A program made the position numbers and the translations under genes. From assembly GCA_900551455.1 (NCBI GenBank), contig URVV01000002.1, forward strand, positions 33,348-97,347: 64,000 nt of DNA, read 5' to 3'. This DNA is from an uncultured Mycoplasmatota bacterium (GTDB lineage Bacteria; Bacillota_I; Bacilli_A; RF39; UBA660). Positions within the stretch are counted from its first letter, which is position 1, and each line of letters starts with the position of its first letter. Positions 27,278 through 37,552 of this stretch are shown here, one piece after another. Below the pieces are notes generated by a model, which made no database searches, was not told the DNA's origin, and saw only the letters and a program-made list of their open reading frames with translations.

Positions 27278-28343
27278 GATTTAGTTCCTTTAAGAATTTA
27301 TCTAATTCAACTTTTGTTATATTTGCTTTTTCAAATAATTTTTTGGGTATTTCAATTTTTTTATTTTGATACTTGTTCAGTAGTTCAACTATATCATCAA
27401 CACTCGCTTCAAACAATGATGTGCATCTATCAACTTCACCTATGGCATCATAAAATCTTTTTGTCTTTTCAGGATGACATGCCGCTACCACAACTGATTT
27501 GTGAAACAATGAAGCGACAACACCTACGTGTAATTTGCAAGTTAAGACAATATCACTTATATTTAATAATTCTGTTAATTCATTCGGATTGTTATATATA
27601 AAATGATAATTTACTTTGTTACAAATATTATTAAATTTAGTAAACAGTTCATCTTCATTTTCTAATATTGAATCAGCGGTAATTACTATGTAATATTCAT
27701 TATTATTAATCAGAAATTTATTAAGTGATGTGGCAAATTTTTCTAAGGCAATTTCCGAATGATTGTAATGTATTAATAAAATTTTTTTATTGCCTTTGCT
27801 TTTTCTAATTTCTTCTATTTGTTTATACTTTTTATTTTCAATGTAGTTATTTAAGATAATATAATCAAAACTTTCAATTATATTAGCTTTATTTTTTGTA
27901 AGTTTATTCAGTGCATTATAAGATTCTATATCTCTTACAGTAATAAATTTGGCATGTTTGCATATTTTTTTTATGCCCCTGTTCATAAACCAGCAGTTAT
28001 TTGGACCGGCTCCAATAGCTAGTACTGCTATTGGTATTTTTTTATAACTTGCCCTAATTCCTATTGGCATAAATCGTAAGAAGTGAACTATGTTTTCTTT
28101 TAGTTTTGCGTTATGTCCTTCTCCAAAATATCCCCCTGGTATATATATCATGGCAGTAGCATCTTTAAGATCTATGTTATCTTCAGGATAATCAACTAGA
28201 TTTTTTTTAAAAAAATCAGATGGCTGATAAAAACAACAATTAACTTTTTGCTTTTTTAGATAATCATAGATCATTTTTCCATAAATATAGTCACCATAAT
28301 TACTAGAATTACAATTGGTTGCCCCGTGTAATATTATATTCAT
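27261..28343 (-). CDS. polysaccharide pyruvyltransferase family protein
   Basis: 360 aa, GT-B-like. N-terminal HGATNCNSSNYGD, the central YIPGGYFGEG and IGAGPN strands, the VRDIESYN motif and the late CKLHVGVVASLFHK follow the CsaB/WcaK pyruvyltransferase pattern. Such enzymes add a pyruvate ketal from phosphoenolpyruvate to a sugar, often ManNAc, which gives wall polymers a negative charge. AGGAG lies ahead of the ATG at 28343, 3 bases into the wzy end. Confidence 0.85.
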   Translation of the reverse strand: MNIILHGATNCNSSNYGDYIYGKMIYDYLKKQKVNCCFYQPSDFFKKNLVDYPEDNIDLKDATAMIYIPGGYFGEGHNAKLKENIVHFLRFMPIGIRASYKKIPIAVLAIGAGPNNCWFMNRGIKKICKHAKFITVRDIESYNALNKLTKNKANIIESFDYIILNNYIENKKYKQIEEIRKSKGNKKILLIHYNHSEIALEKFATSLNKFLINNNEYYIVITADSILENEDELFTKFNNICNKVNYHFIYNNPNELTELLNISDIVLTCKLHVGVVASLFHKSVVVAACHPEKTKRFYDAIGEVDRCTSLFEASVDDIVELLNKYQNKKIEIPKKLFEKANITKVELDKFLKELNHENSK

Positions 28344-29770
28344 TTTATTGCTCCTTTCATTTGTATGATTTTTTGTATGACATATTTGCTTATAAATAAA
28401 TAACATAATCCTCTATATATATCAAAAATATCGCTTCTTACTAATATAATTAAATAAGAAAATATTGCAAAATACATTCCCATTTTTTCTCTTTGATTAA
28501 TTTTTATATCATTTTTGTTGATATTAATTTTACTAACCAAAGCACCAAATATAAAGGCAAAAATCCATCCTCCGATGTATCCCCAATTCCAATATAATGT
28601 TGCAATTAATGATGATCCTACTGGTATTTTTGTATATCCGTTTATTACATATGTTGCTGTTGCTTTATTAAAAAAATCTCCAACTAGCCAACCAATAGGT
28701 AAAAATGATGGTATAGTACGTAATAATGTTTTCCCATATTCAAATTCTAGAATTGATGGAACAGTTTTAATTGTTGATGCTACTGTTAATAGTGTCATAC
28801 TAGATTCTGCACATAATTCACCAAACAAGTTTTTTAATGTGTTGAAACTTAGAAAATTTAAAGTTAATTGATTAAAAATATTACCTAATGAAAATCTATT
28901 ATTTCTTATTATTACAAGAGTATTTATTATAAATAATCCTAAAAATATCGATAATACTGTCTTAAAAATATTAACTTTTTTGTTTTTGCATTCTGATGCC
29001 CTATATCCTAAAAATAAAGTAATTATAGAAAACAGTTGAATTTTTCTGCTTCCAGTTAATAGCATTAATAGAAAGAAATATGCCAATAGTAGAACAAACA
29101 TTATTTTTTTTCTTTTTTCTTTCATGCATCCACTAAAAAACATAAAAAACGCACCCGGCAATGTTAAATAAGAAATATCATCGAATATTCCGGAACTTAC
29201 CGCTGTTGTGTATGATATATATGATTTTGTAGTTTGCAATATACTTATTATTTTGGCATCGTTTATAATTTTTGATACGAATCCTAATATAAACATACAC
29301 TTTCCAGTTTTATATAAATTAAAGTCAATGTTTATTTTTGATAATTCATTACTTACTAGTGATTTGCTTGGAAAAAATAGCGTATATCCAAATGAAATTA
29401 ATATCAAACTCATAATTGCATATATATAGGAATGAAAAAGTATAGAATCATTATAATATATATATGGGTCATATGCTAATTTGTTATTTAGTGCAAATAT
29501 TTTGATAAATATTCTTCCAAACATAAATAAGTATGATAACAATGTAAACCATAATACAAAATCATATGTTTTAATTTTTTTTAGTACGAAACTTAAGAGT
29601 TGGACTATTATCATTGGAATAATCCATATAAAAATCCAATTCTCATAATTTTCTATTATAAATTCATTATTCCAAGAGGCATATGCCCAAATACCAAACG
29701 CTAAAATGTAAATAACATTAATAAAAATTATTATAATGTTTTTAATATTTATCGTTGTATCATTTTTCAT
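28340..29770 (-). CDS. wzy: Wzy-type repeat-unit polymerase
   Basis: 476-aa membrane protein with about ten to eleven helices and the large extracytoplasmic loops expected of oligosaccharide polymerases. LLTGSRKIQLFS after a helix is the Arg-containing motif common to O-antigen-polymerase-like proteins. GGAG lies 9 bases before the ATG chosen at 29770, which overlaps the previous gene by 11 bases. It polymerises the flipped repeat unit. Confidence 0.82.
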   Translation of the reverse strand: MKNDTTINIKNIIIIFINVIYILAFGIWAYASWNNEFIIENYENWIFIWIIPMIIVQLLSFVLKKIKTYDFVLWFTLLSYLFMFGRIFIKIFALNNKLAYDPYIYYNDSILFHSYIYAIMSLILISFGYTLFFPSKSLVSNELSKINIDFNLYKTGKCMFILGFVSKIINDAKIISILQTTKSYISYTTAVSSGIFDDISYLTLPGAFFMFFSGCMKEKRKKIMFVLLLAYFFLLMLLTGSRKIQLFSIITLFLGYRASECKNKKVNIFKTVLSIFLGLFIINTLVIIRNNRFSLGNIFNQLTLNFLSFNTLKNLFGELCAESSMTLLTVASTIKTVPSILEFEYGKTLLRTIPSFLPIGWLVGDFFNKATATYVINGYTKIPVGSSLIATLYWNWGYIGGWIFAFIFGALVSKININKNDIKINQREKMGMYFAIFSYLIILVRSDIFDIYRGLCYLFISKYVIQKIIQMKGAIK

Positions 29771-30896
29771 TATTTTTTTCTCCATCAGTAGCATTTAATA
29801 ATGATTTATATTTTTTAAATAACATATCCGCTTGGTGGTCAATGTCATATTTTCCAAATTTCATTTTGCTATTTTTTTCCAAGCGTTTTTTATAATTCAT
29901 ATTTTTGTATATTTTATAAATTGATGAAGCCCAATAACTTGGATCTTTTTCTAATGATATATAATTAATATTACTTGTGACGTCAATTTCTTTTGTTATT
30001 GTATCTGAAACGATTGATGGTACGCCGGCTGCTTGTACTTCTGACAAAACTACAGGTAATCCTTCATATCTTGATGGTAATACAAAAACATCGATTGCTG
30101 AAAGTAGTTCAGGTATATCTTTACGTAATCCCAAAAATAAGACATTTTTTTCAAGTTTTAATTTTTTCACTTCACTTTTGAGCATTTCTTCATCTTCACC
30201 ATTGCCTACTAACAATAACAAGATATTTTTATCGATTTTTTTCAAATAATGTATTACTTGCAATAAAAACATTTGATTTTTTTGATATGTTAATCTTGCA
30301 ATGTTTCCTATAATGATTTTTTCTTGAGCATTTAATTCTTCTCTTATTTTTTTTCTACTTTTTTCGTTGTAAGCATATTTTTTTAAATCTATTGCGTTAT
30401 TTATTATGGTTATTTCTCCTGGTTTTGATTCTTTTCCATACAACCAATTTGATGCATCAAGACCACACGCAAATTTTGCGGTTGAGTACTTATTTAATAA
30501 AATTGTACTAATTTTTCTCATTATTTTGGTAAAACAATTTTCTTTTACATACGCCATGTGGCTATGAATAATTCTTACTTTACATCCATAATGCTTGCCT
30601 ATTATTAATCCGAGAACAGATTTGTATCCGTGGCAATGTATAATATCATAATTTCCATTTTTAATAATTTTATTTACTTCAACACAATGTTTTATATAAT
30701 TGTTGCGTTTACTACTTACGTGATAAATAGTGCTATTTAATTTTACTAATTTTTCCTCTAAGTAGCCTACTTTGCTTCCAGGCACTATAAAATCAAATTT
30801 TATTTCTTTTTGATTCATCTTCGAATAATAGTTATACAAAAAGCTCTCTACTCCACCGCAATCAAGAGACGTATATAGATGCAAAACTTTAATCAT
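29760..30896 (-). CDS. GT4-family glycosyltransferase (EpsF-like)
   Basis: 378-aa GT-B enzyme. N-terminal HLYTSLDCGGVESFLYNYY is characteristic of EpsF/GT4 transferases. The C-terminal donor site shows RLTYQKN, then VLPSRYEGLPVVLSEVQAAG with the E-x7-E pattern. It transfers an unknown sugar to the lipid-linked acceptor on the cytosolic face. AAAAGGAG precedes the ATG, overlapping the previous stop by 8 bases. Confidence 0.88.
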   Translation of the reverse strand: MIKVLHLYTSLDCGGVESFLYNYYSKMNQKEIKFDFIVPGSKVGYLEEKLVKLNSTIYHVSSKRNNYIKHCVEVNKIIKNGNYDIIHCHGYKSVLGLIIGKHYGCKVRIIHSHMAYVKENCFTKIMRKISTILLNKYSTAKFACGLDASNWLYGKESKPGEITIINNAIDLKKYAYNEKSRKKIREELNAQEKIIIGNIARLTYQKNQMFLLQVIHYLKKIDKNILLLLVGNGEDEEMLKSEVKKLKLEKNVLFLGLRKDIPELLSAIDVFVLPSRYEGLPVVLSEVQAAGVPSIVSDTITKEIDVTSNINYISLEKDPSYWASSIYKIYKNMNYKKRLEKNSKMKFGKYDIDHQADMLFKKYKSLLNATDGEKNNEK

Positions 30897-31971
30897 TTTT
30901 ACACTCCTTTTTTAATCTTATTAATTCATTTGTTATTTTTTTTGTTAATTTATTGTTTGCTTGGTACACTTTATTCATAAATTTTCGACTATTACTTTTA
31001 AATGAATTAATATTAATTTCATTATAATACTTATATAAATCATCTAATTCTTTTTTTTCTTTCATATGAAGTTCATATCCTAAATTATATTTGCTTACTA
31101 TTTCTGACATATAAGTCTTCGGACAGACTAAAATTGGTTTATATAGGCAAGCACTATAATACAGTTTATTTGATAGTGCATAATTTAATAATGGGGTATT
31201 ATTGCCATATAAATTCATAATTATATCCGCTTGTTTATAATATTCTAAAGTTTTATTTTTTGGAAATGTATCAATTAATGTTACATTTTTAATATTATTT
31301 TTTTTGCAGTATTCTTCTATTTTTTTTGAGTTTGTTCCAACAAAATTTAATTGAAATCTTGGGTCGTTTTTAAAAAAATTTATAATTTTAATGTTTTGCT
31401 CCATAAATCTAATCAGTCCAATATAGCTTATTTGTATTTTTTTATTTGTATCTCTTCTGCTTGTTTGGTATACATTAATATTTTTTTCATTTGGTACGTT
31501 ATGACAAATATAATAATTCCCTTGAGGCAAAAACTTTTTGTACCCTGGTGATGATATAACATTTAATAAAGAATTGTTAATTAGTTTTTTTTGAATTTTT
31601 CTGTATAAACAATATTTTTCATAACTATAATCTCTTATGTCAAATATATATTTTTTATGGTATTTTTTTATTAACTTTTTATAAATTATAAATGATGTCT
31701 GTGGATGAAGGGGAATAATTAGGTCATATGATTTTTTACTTATTTGTCTTAAAATCATGTGTTTATATTTGATATATCCGATTAATTTGTTAATATATCC
31801 ACTTTTATTTATTGAAAATCTGTAATATTTATCGTTTGAAATAAATTCATTTTTATTTTTGTCCCAATACATTACATCATAGTCTATTGAATTTTGTTCA
31901 AGTAAGTTTGTATAATAAGAAAGATACGGTGTAAGATATACATTATCTGACAAAATAATTAATACATTCAT
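30889..31971 (-). CDS. probable GT4-like glycosyltransferase
   Basis: 360 aa. Weaker motifs than its neighbours, but the C-terminal half reads as a GT-B donor domain: ISYIGLIRFMEQN, LIDTFP, then ADIIMNLYGNNTPLLNYALSNKLYYSACLYKPILV. Sugar specificity unknown. AAAGGAG precedes the ATG. The composition is extremely Lys/Asn/Tyr-rich, like other centre-of-locus genes. Confidence 0.7.
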   Translation of the reverse strand: MNVLIILSDNVYLTPYLSYYTNLLEQNSIDYDVMYWDKNKNEFISNDKYYRFSINKSGYINKLIGYIKYKHMILRQISKKSYDLIIPLHPQTSFIIYKKLIKKYHKKYIFDIRDYSYEKYCLYRKIQKKLINNSLLNVISSPGYKKFLPQGNYYICHNVPNEKNINVYQTSRRDTNKKIQISYIGLIRFMEQNIKIINFFKNDPRFQLNFVGTNSKKIEEYCKKNNIKNVTLIDTFPKNKTLEYYKQADIIMNLYGNNTPLLNYALSNKLYYSACLYKPILVCPKTYMSEIVSKYNLGYELHMKEKKELDDLYKYYNEININSFKSNSRKFMNKVYQANNKLTKKITNELIRLKKECKND

Positions 31972-31987
31972 AGTTAGACTCCTTTAA

Positions 31988-33175
31988 TCATTTTAATATG
32001 TTATTAATTGTTTTTGCTACTAGTTTTGCATCATATTCAGTGATTAGTAATTTTCTACCATTCTCACCCATTTTTTTACGTAAACTCTTGTTTGCAATTA
32101 ATTGATTAAATTTAATATCAAAATTCTTAATGCTTGAAGACTCACACCAAAAACCACAATTATTATCTGTTAGTATTTCTTTTAAATCTGTATTCTTATC
32201 AGTAGCTGCCATTATCGGTATACTATACTCTAAATATGATAGCATTCTTGATGGTATATTTGGAATTGTAAATCTTGAATCAAGAAATATAAGACCAATA
32301 TCTACGTCATTTAATAGTTTTGAATACTCAGTAGTTGTCAAGTAATCTAATGCTATTACATTATTAAAATCATTTTCATTAATATAATTATAAAATTGAT
32401 TTTTTTCGGTTCCTTTACCAGCAAAAATAAAATAAATATCTTTTCTGTTTTTATAATTATGTATTACTTTCTTTATAAAGTCTACTCCTTGTGGCTTTCC
32501 AAAATTACCTCCATAGAGTGCAAGAACGCTATTTTTAGGTATATTATATTTTTTTCTAATATTATATGTTCCTTTTTCAACATCTTTAATTCTTATTGCA
32601 TTTGGCAGTAAAAATAGTTTATTGTTTTTTAATTTTGGATTATGTGATATTATATAATCAATATTTCCTTTTGACATACATCCAATATAGTCTGATACAG
32701 CATATAGTTTTTTTTCTTTTTGTCTGAATATATAATATGGTAAGGATTTTTTCTTTATTATATTTATATCTACGGCATTATCTGGAAATATATCTTTTTG
32801 CATTAAAAGTGTTTTACATTTATAATTTCTTTTTAATATTTTTATGACACTTACAATAGTCACTGGTGGTGCAGTATAAATTATTAGATCATATTTTTCT
32901 TTTTTTAAATATTTATTTACACTTTTTATAATGTGATATGGTAATATCAAATAAGAAATTGCTTTTTTAATTACATTTACATTAAATATCTTTCCTGTTT
33001 TTACTCTAATAACTCTCATTTTTCTTTCGATACTACAATTTGTTTTTTGAACATTTCCGTTTGTTACTATGACATCAACGGCGTTGTCAAGTGATAATTC
33101 TTCTGCTAAATCGGTATATATGTTGTTGCCATCTTTTTCTAATGGAAAATTTATTGTTAAATATAATATTTTCAT
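31988..33175 (-). CDS. WbuB-like GT4 glycosyltransferase, possible L-FucNAc transferase
   Basis: 395-aa GT-B enzyme. FTIPNIPSRMLSYLEYSIPIMA, FAGKGTEKNQ and TAPPVTIV place it with WbuB-type transferases. In E. coli serotypes WbuB lies beside fnl genes and is assigned to L-FucNAc transfer; here capE-capF-capG are in the same operon, so an L-FucNAc transferase role is a reasonable inference. AGGTGACAT precedes the ATG. Confidence 0.82.
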   Translation of the reverse strand: MKILYLTINFPLEKDGNNIYTDLAEELSLDNAVDVIVTNGNVQKTNCSIERKMRVIRVKTGKIFNVNVIKKAISYLILPYHIIKSVNKYLKKEKYDLIIYTAPPVTIVSVIKILKRNYKCKTLLMQKDIFPDNAVDINIIKKKSLPYYIFRQKEKKLYAVSDYIGCMSKGNIDYIISHNPKLKNNKLFLLPNAIRIKDVEKGTYNIRKKYNIPKNSVLALYGGNFGKPQGVDFIKKVIHNYKNRKDIYFIFAGKGTEKNQFYNYINENDFNNVIALDYLTTTEYSKLLNDVDIGLIFLDSRFTIPNIPSRMLSYLEYSIPIMAATDKNTDLKEILTDNNCGFWCESSSIKNFDIKFNQLIANKSLRKKMGENGRKLLITEYDAKLVAKTINNILK

Positions 33176-33181
33176 TTTATG

Positions 33182-33898
33182 TCACCTATTCCAATAATGA
33201 TATATTGAATTGTACTGTACTACATTAAATCCATTCTTTAGATAAAACTTTTGTGCAACAAGGTTATTTAGCTGAGTACCAACTATAATTTTTTGGATGT
33301 TATTTGTTGTGCAAAATGAACTTAGTCCATCAATAAGTTTACTACCGACACCTTTTCCACTTTCTTCACTGTCTACGGCAATTAACTCAATTGTTGCTAT
33401 ACTATCTTTTATATTAAATAATAAAAAGCCTTTATCTTGATATAAACAAAAATATTTATTTTTGTTGTTAAATGAATTTTTGACCCAATTCCAATAAATA
33501 TTCTTTGATTTTGTATTTTCTAAATACTTATCATTTAAAAATCTAGAGTATTTAAATGAGTTTTTTGCAATATTTAATATTTTTTCATTTTCTTCATAAT
33601 TATTCACTATTTTAACTTTTTTATCTACTGTCTTATTTTCTTTATTCTCTATTTTTCTTTCAAAGCAAACATTAACATCTGCTAAGAAACAATTTGATAG
33701 CATTCTTAAAAGATAATTATTTATATCATTGTTGTTGTAATTATATATTGTAATAAACTTATATTTTTTAGTTTTATCTAATATCTCATTTATGTTTTTT
33801 AACTTAGCATATAAGTTTATTCTATATGATGGAATATTGAAATAATTACTATCCCACTTTAGTTCATAAAATTCATTTTTTTTCAATATAAACACCAT
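33182..33898 (-). CDS. GNAT N-acetyltransferase, likely acting on a nucleotide amino sugar
   Basis: 238 aa. The C-terminal GNAT fold has the acetyl-CoA motif ESGKGVGSKLIDGL and the following VGTQLNNLVAQKFYLKNGF, as in WecD/PseH-type sugar acetyltransferases. Position between the PglC/PglE/PglF genes and the glycosyltransferases suggests it acetylates the C4 amine made by the aminotransferase, a job usually done by left-handed-helix PglD, which is absent. The start is uncertain: ATG at 33898 or TTG four codons later; it overlaps pglC by 26 bases. Confidence 0.78.
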   Translation of the reverse strand: MVFILKKNEFYELKWDSNYFNIPSYRINLYAKLKNINEILDKTKKYKFITIYNYNNNDINNYLLRMLSNCFLADVNVCFERKIENKENKTVDKKVKIVNNYEENEKILNIAKNSFKYSRFLNDKYLENTKSKNIYWNWVKNSFNNKNKYFCLYQDKGFLLFNIKDSIATIELIAVDSEESGKGVGSKLIDGLSSFCTTNNIQKIIVGTQLNNLVAQKFYLKNGFNVVQYNSIYHYWNR

Positions 33899-34466
33899 CT
33901 TTTCTTATGACCATTTTAATTGTATTATATAGTATCTTCAAATCTAGTATAAAACTTAGATTTTCAACATAATATACATCATTTTTTAATCTTTTTTTCC
34001 AAGTAATTGAATTTCTAAAATATGCTTGGTTATAGCCAGTTATTCCAGGCGATACTAATAGTTTCTTTCTTTCTTTCTTGGTGTATAAATTAATGTGTTC
34101 TGGTAAGTCTGGTCTAGGTCCAACTAGACTCATATCGCCTTTTATGACATTAATTATCTGCGGTAGTTCATCAATACTTGTTTTTCTTAATATTTTACCA
34201 ATTTTTGTTAATCGAGGATCATTTTCACCATTAAATGTAGAACCATCTTTATTTCTTATGTCTTTTGAATTAACTTTCATAGTTCTAAATTTATACATTT
34301 TAAATATTTTACCATTTTTCCCTAATCTTTCTCCATTATAAAAAATTGGTCCTTTATCATCAAAAAAAATTAATAGTGCTACGGGTATTCCTATAACTAC
34401 AATAATTGGAATTAGGATAATTGATAATAGTAGATCAAGTATTCTTTTTAAAAATAATTTATACAT
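33873..34466 (-). CDS. PglC-type initiating phosphoglycosyl transferase
   Basis: 197-aa monotopic membrane enzyme. The re-entrant N-terminal helix is followed by RLGKNGKIFKMYKFRTM, then RKTSIDELPQIINVIKGDMSLVGPRP with the catalytic Asp-Glu pair. It moves a sugar phosphate from a UDP-sugar to undecaprenyl phosphate and so starts each repeat unit. Its short form matches PglC (diNAcBac-P transferase) rather than the longer WbaP/WcaJ. Confidence 0.93.
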   Translation of the reverse strand: MYKLFLKRILDLLLSIILIPIIVVIGIPVALLIFFDDKGPIFYNGERLGKNGKIFKMYKFRTMKVNSKDIRNKDGSTFNGENDPRLTKIGKILRKTSIDELPQIINVIKGDMSLVGPRPDLPEHINLYTKKERKKLLVSPGITGYNQAYFRNSITWKKRLKNDVYYVENLSFILDLKILYNTIKMVIRKDGVYIEKK

Positions 34467-35678
34467 TTACTTTTTACCGATTATTTCATTATATATTGCA
34501 CATATATATTTAATACTTTTTGTAGTTAGTAGGGTGTGTAATGGTAGAGTAATCTCATTTTTATACAGGTTGTGAGCGTTAGGATAGTCAGCAATATTGA
34601 ATCCTAGGTTTTTATATGCTGTATGCATTGGTAAAGGTTTGTAATGAACATTTGATGAAATGCCGTGTTCGGCTAATTTAATAATTATTTCATTTCTTTC
34701 TTGTTCAGTGATTCCCTTTACTCTGGTTAATAGTAGATGTCCACTTGAATTGCTATTTGGTTTATAATGCTTAATTATTTCTATTTTTTCTTTATTAAGC
34801 AATGACTCATATAATTCAATAAATTTTTTTCTTTTTTTTAAGAGTGAGGGGTATCTTTTCAATTGGGCTAATCCTATTGCAGCCATTATATCGGTCATAT
34901 TACATTTATAAGCAGGAGAGATAATGTCATATTCCCAAGCTCCTAATTTTGTCTTTGCTAAAGCGTCTTTTGATTGACCATGTAGGGATATTAGCATAAA
35001 CTGTTTGTATAACCATTCGTTGTCTAAGCCTTTGATATTTTTCCAGGTGACTGCTCCGCCTTCTGCAGTAGTTAGGTTTTTAACAGCGTGAAAAGAAAAA
35101 CTTGTAAAGTCAGCAACACTTCCTGAGGGTTGTCCTTTGTATGTGGCTCCAAATGAGTGAGCGGCATCTGCACATACTATGATTCTTCCATATAATTTTT
35201 GAATATCATTATTAGGAGTAAATAGAGCTTTCTTTTTTTCAATAATTGTAAATATTTTATCGTAGTCACACATTACTCCAGCAATATCTACAGGGATTAT
35301 AGCTTTGGTTTTTTCGGTGATGGCATCTTCTAATTTGTTATAATCCATTTCATAGGAGTCTTTTTGAGTGTCTACTAAAACAATTTTTGCTCCGATGTGA
35401 TTTATGACACTGGCACTAGCAGTATAAGTATATGCTGATGTAATTACTTCATCGCCAGGTCCAATTCCTAATAGTCTTAGAGTCATTTCCTGACAAGCGG
35501 TTTGAGAATTTAAACAAACTGCTTTATCGGTGTGACAAAATTTGGCAATTCTTTTTTCGAATTCTTTAGTTTTAGGGCCTGTTGTAATCCAACCTGATTT
35601 TAGTGTATCTACTACTTCATTAATTTCTTTGTCAGTAATATCCGGTGGGGAAAAAGGTATATTTTTTTGCTTCTTCAT
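34467..35678 (-). CDS. DegT/DnrJ-family aminotransferase (PglE-like)
   Basis: 403-aa PLP enzyme. FSFHAVKNLTTAEGG holds the PLP lysine, and VCADAAHSFGA the cofactor-binding Asp. SAYTYTASASVINHIGA is a typical substrate-loop strand. With the PglF dehydratase just upstream it would convert the UDP-4-keto-6-deoxy sugar to a 4-amino sugar. AGAAGG precedes the ATG; the stop is directly before pglC. Confidence 0.93.
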   Translation of the reverse strand: MKKQKNIPFSPPDITDKEINEVVDTLKSGWITTGPKTKEFEKRIAKFCHTDKAVCLNSQTACQEMTLRLLGIGPGDEVITSAYTYTASASVINHIGAKIVLVDTQKDSYEMDYNKLEDAITEKTKAIIPVDIAGVMCDYDKIFTIIEKKKALFTPNNDIQKLYGRIIVCADAAHSFGATYKGQPSGSVADFTSFSFHAVKNLTTAEGGAVTWKNIKGLDNEWLYKQFMLISLHGQSKDALAKTKLGAWEYDIISPAYKCNMTDIMAAIGLAQLKRYPSLLKKRKKFIELYESLLNKEKIEIIKHYKPNSNSSGHLLLTRVKGITEQERNEIIIKLAEHGISSNVHYKPLPMHTAYKNLGFNIADYPNAHNLYKNEITLPLHTLLTTKSIKYICAIYNEIIGKK

Positions 35679-35679
35679 T

Positions 35680-37539
35680 TTATTCCTTCTCTCTTCTATC
35701 TATTTTATAAGTTTCTACTATTTTAGCAATTCTTTCTTTTATATCTTTATTATTTTTGTATGAATATTCAATTAATTTTTCTAAATCATTTAAGAATTTC
35801 TTTTCATTCATTTCAATTGGTTTACCAATATGGATTAGTTTATTAGGAGTTTCTTTTAGTCCTTCTTCATCCATAAGTAATTCTTCATATAATTTTTCGC
35901 CTGGTCTTAAGCCTGTTATTTTGATAGGCATTTCGGTAAATGGTTCATAGCCTTTAAAACGAATTATTTTTTTTGCTAAGTCATATATTTTTATGGGTTT
36001 TCCCATATCTAAGACGAAGATTTCTCCACCTTCAGCATATACAAAGGCTTGAAGGATTAGTGATACTGCTTCAGGAATTGTCATAAAGAATCTGGTAATA
36101 TCTTTGTGAGTTACAGTTACTGGTCCGCCTTCTTCGATTTGCTTTAAAAATAGTGGGATGACGCTTCCATTTGACCCTAGGACGTTACCAAATCTTACAG
36201 CAACATAGTCGGTTTTTGATTTTTTGTTATAGGTTTGAATAATCATTTCGCAAATTCTTTTAGTAGCTCCCATAACATTAGTTGGTCTTACGGCTTTATC
36301 TGATGAAATTAAAACAAATTTTTTGACTTTATAGATATCTGCTAATTTAACAACATTTAATGTTCCTAGGCAATTATTTTTTATGGCTTCGTTGGGACTG
36401 GCTTCCATTAAGGGAACGTGTTTATGAGCGGCAGCGTGAAAAACATATTCTGGATGGTATTCTTTAAAAACACTTTCTACTCTGGCATAATCCCTAACAG
36501 AACCGATAATTGTTTTAAGATTTAACTTGGGATAATTTCTTAATAACTCTTGTTCGATGTCATAGGCATTATTTTCATATATATCAAATATAATTAATTC
36601 TTCTGGTTGACATTTGGCAATTTGACGACATAATTCACTGCCGATGGATCCACCACCACCAGTTACTAGAATTACTTTGTTGCAAAGGCTTTTTGAAATT
36701 TCTTTTAAGTCTACGACAATTTCTTTTCTTCCTAAGAAGTCTTCATAAGACAATGGTCTTACTTTCTTCATCGTAGGCTTACCTACTAATTCATTTAATC
36801 CAGGAAGGGTTTTAATGGTACAATTTGTTTTTTGGCATTCATCAATTATAATGTTTAAATTTTCTCTTCCGATGGAGGGCATTGCAATAATTATTTCTTC
36901 AATGTTATAATTTTCAACGGCTTTTTCAATATATTCTCGATTGCCAACAACAGGAATATTTTTGATATAGCTACCAATTTTATTTTTGTCGTCATCGATA
37001 ATACAACAAATTTTATTGTTAAAATTTACTTTATTATTATATATTTCAGTGATAAGCATTCTTCCGGCTTCGCCAGCACCGATAATCATTGTGTTAGTTA
37101 AACCACTTTTTTCGTGGTAATAATCTTTTATTACTCTAGCAATACGGTATGAATATCTAATTGCTCCGATAAAAATATATAGTAGGAATAGTTCAATTAT
37201 ATAGAAACTTCTTGGTAAGTTAACTTCTAATATTTGTTTATATAGAAATGATATTATTTCATAGATACTACAGGAAATAATAATATTAATTGTTTCATTA
37301 ATTGAAGCATATGACCACATACTTTTATATAATCTAAATATAGAGAAAATGCAAATTAGGATTAATGAATCTGTAAATAGATATTTATATATATTGTTAA
37401 TATAATTTTGTTCTAAGTGAAAATCCAATCTAAGTGCTAACGCTAAAAAAGAACATAGTGTTAATGCTAAAACATCTAGTATTATAAACATTATTATTCT
37501 TATTCTTTTTTTATTTAAAAAATTTTTTAATTTAGCCAT
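35680..37539 (-). CDS. PglF/CapD-type UDP-GlcNAc 4,6-dehydratase
   Basis: 619-aa membrane enzyme: four N-terminal helices (residues about 12-125), a CoA-binding-like Rossmann domain with GAGEAGRML, then a second Rossmann domain with TGGGGSIGSE and the catalytic SSDKAVRPTNVMGATKR. PglF-type dehydratases make UDP-4-keto-6-deoxy-GlcNAc, the first step to UDP-bacillosamine. It stands at the head of the PglF-PglE-PglC trio. AAAGGTTG precedes the ATG. Confidence 0.94.
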   Translation of the reverse strand: MAKLKNFLNKKRIRIIMFIILDVLALTLCSFLALALRLDFHLEQNYINNIYKYLFTDSLILICIFSIFRLYKSMWSYASINETINIIISCSIYEIISFLYKQILEVNLPRSFYIIELFLLYIFIGAIRYSYRIARVIKDYYHEKSGLTNTMIIGAGEAGRMLITEIYNNKVNFNNKICCIIDDDKNKIGSYIKNIPVVGNREYIEKAVENYNIEEIIIAMPSIGRENLNIIIDECQKTNCTIKTLPGLNELVGKPTMKKVRPLSYEDFLGRKEIVVDLKEISKSLCNKVILVTGGGGSIGSELCRQIAKCQPEELIIFDIYENNAYDIEQELLRNYPKLNLKTIIGSVRDYARVESVFKEYHPEYVFHAAAHKHVPLMEASPNEAIKNNCLGTLNVVKLADIYKVKKFVLISSDKAVRPTNVMGATKRICEMIIQTYNKKSKTDYVAVRFGNVLGSNGSVIPLFLKQIEEGGPVTVTHKDITRFFMTIPEAVSLILQAFVYAEGGEIFVLDMGKPIKIYDLAKKIIRFKGYEPFTEMPIKITGLRPGEKLYEELLMDEEGLKETPNKLIHIGKPIEMNEKKFLNDLEKLIEYSYKNNKDIKERIAKIVETYKIDRREKE

Positions 37540-37552
37540 TGCAATTCAACCT

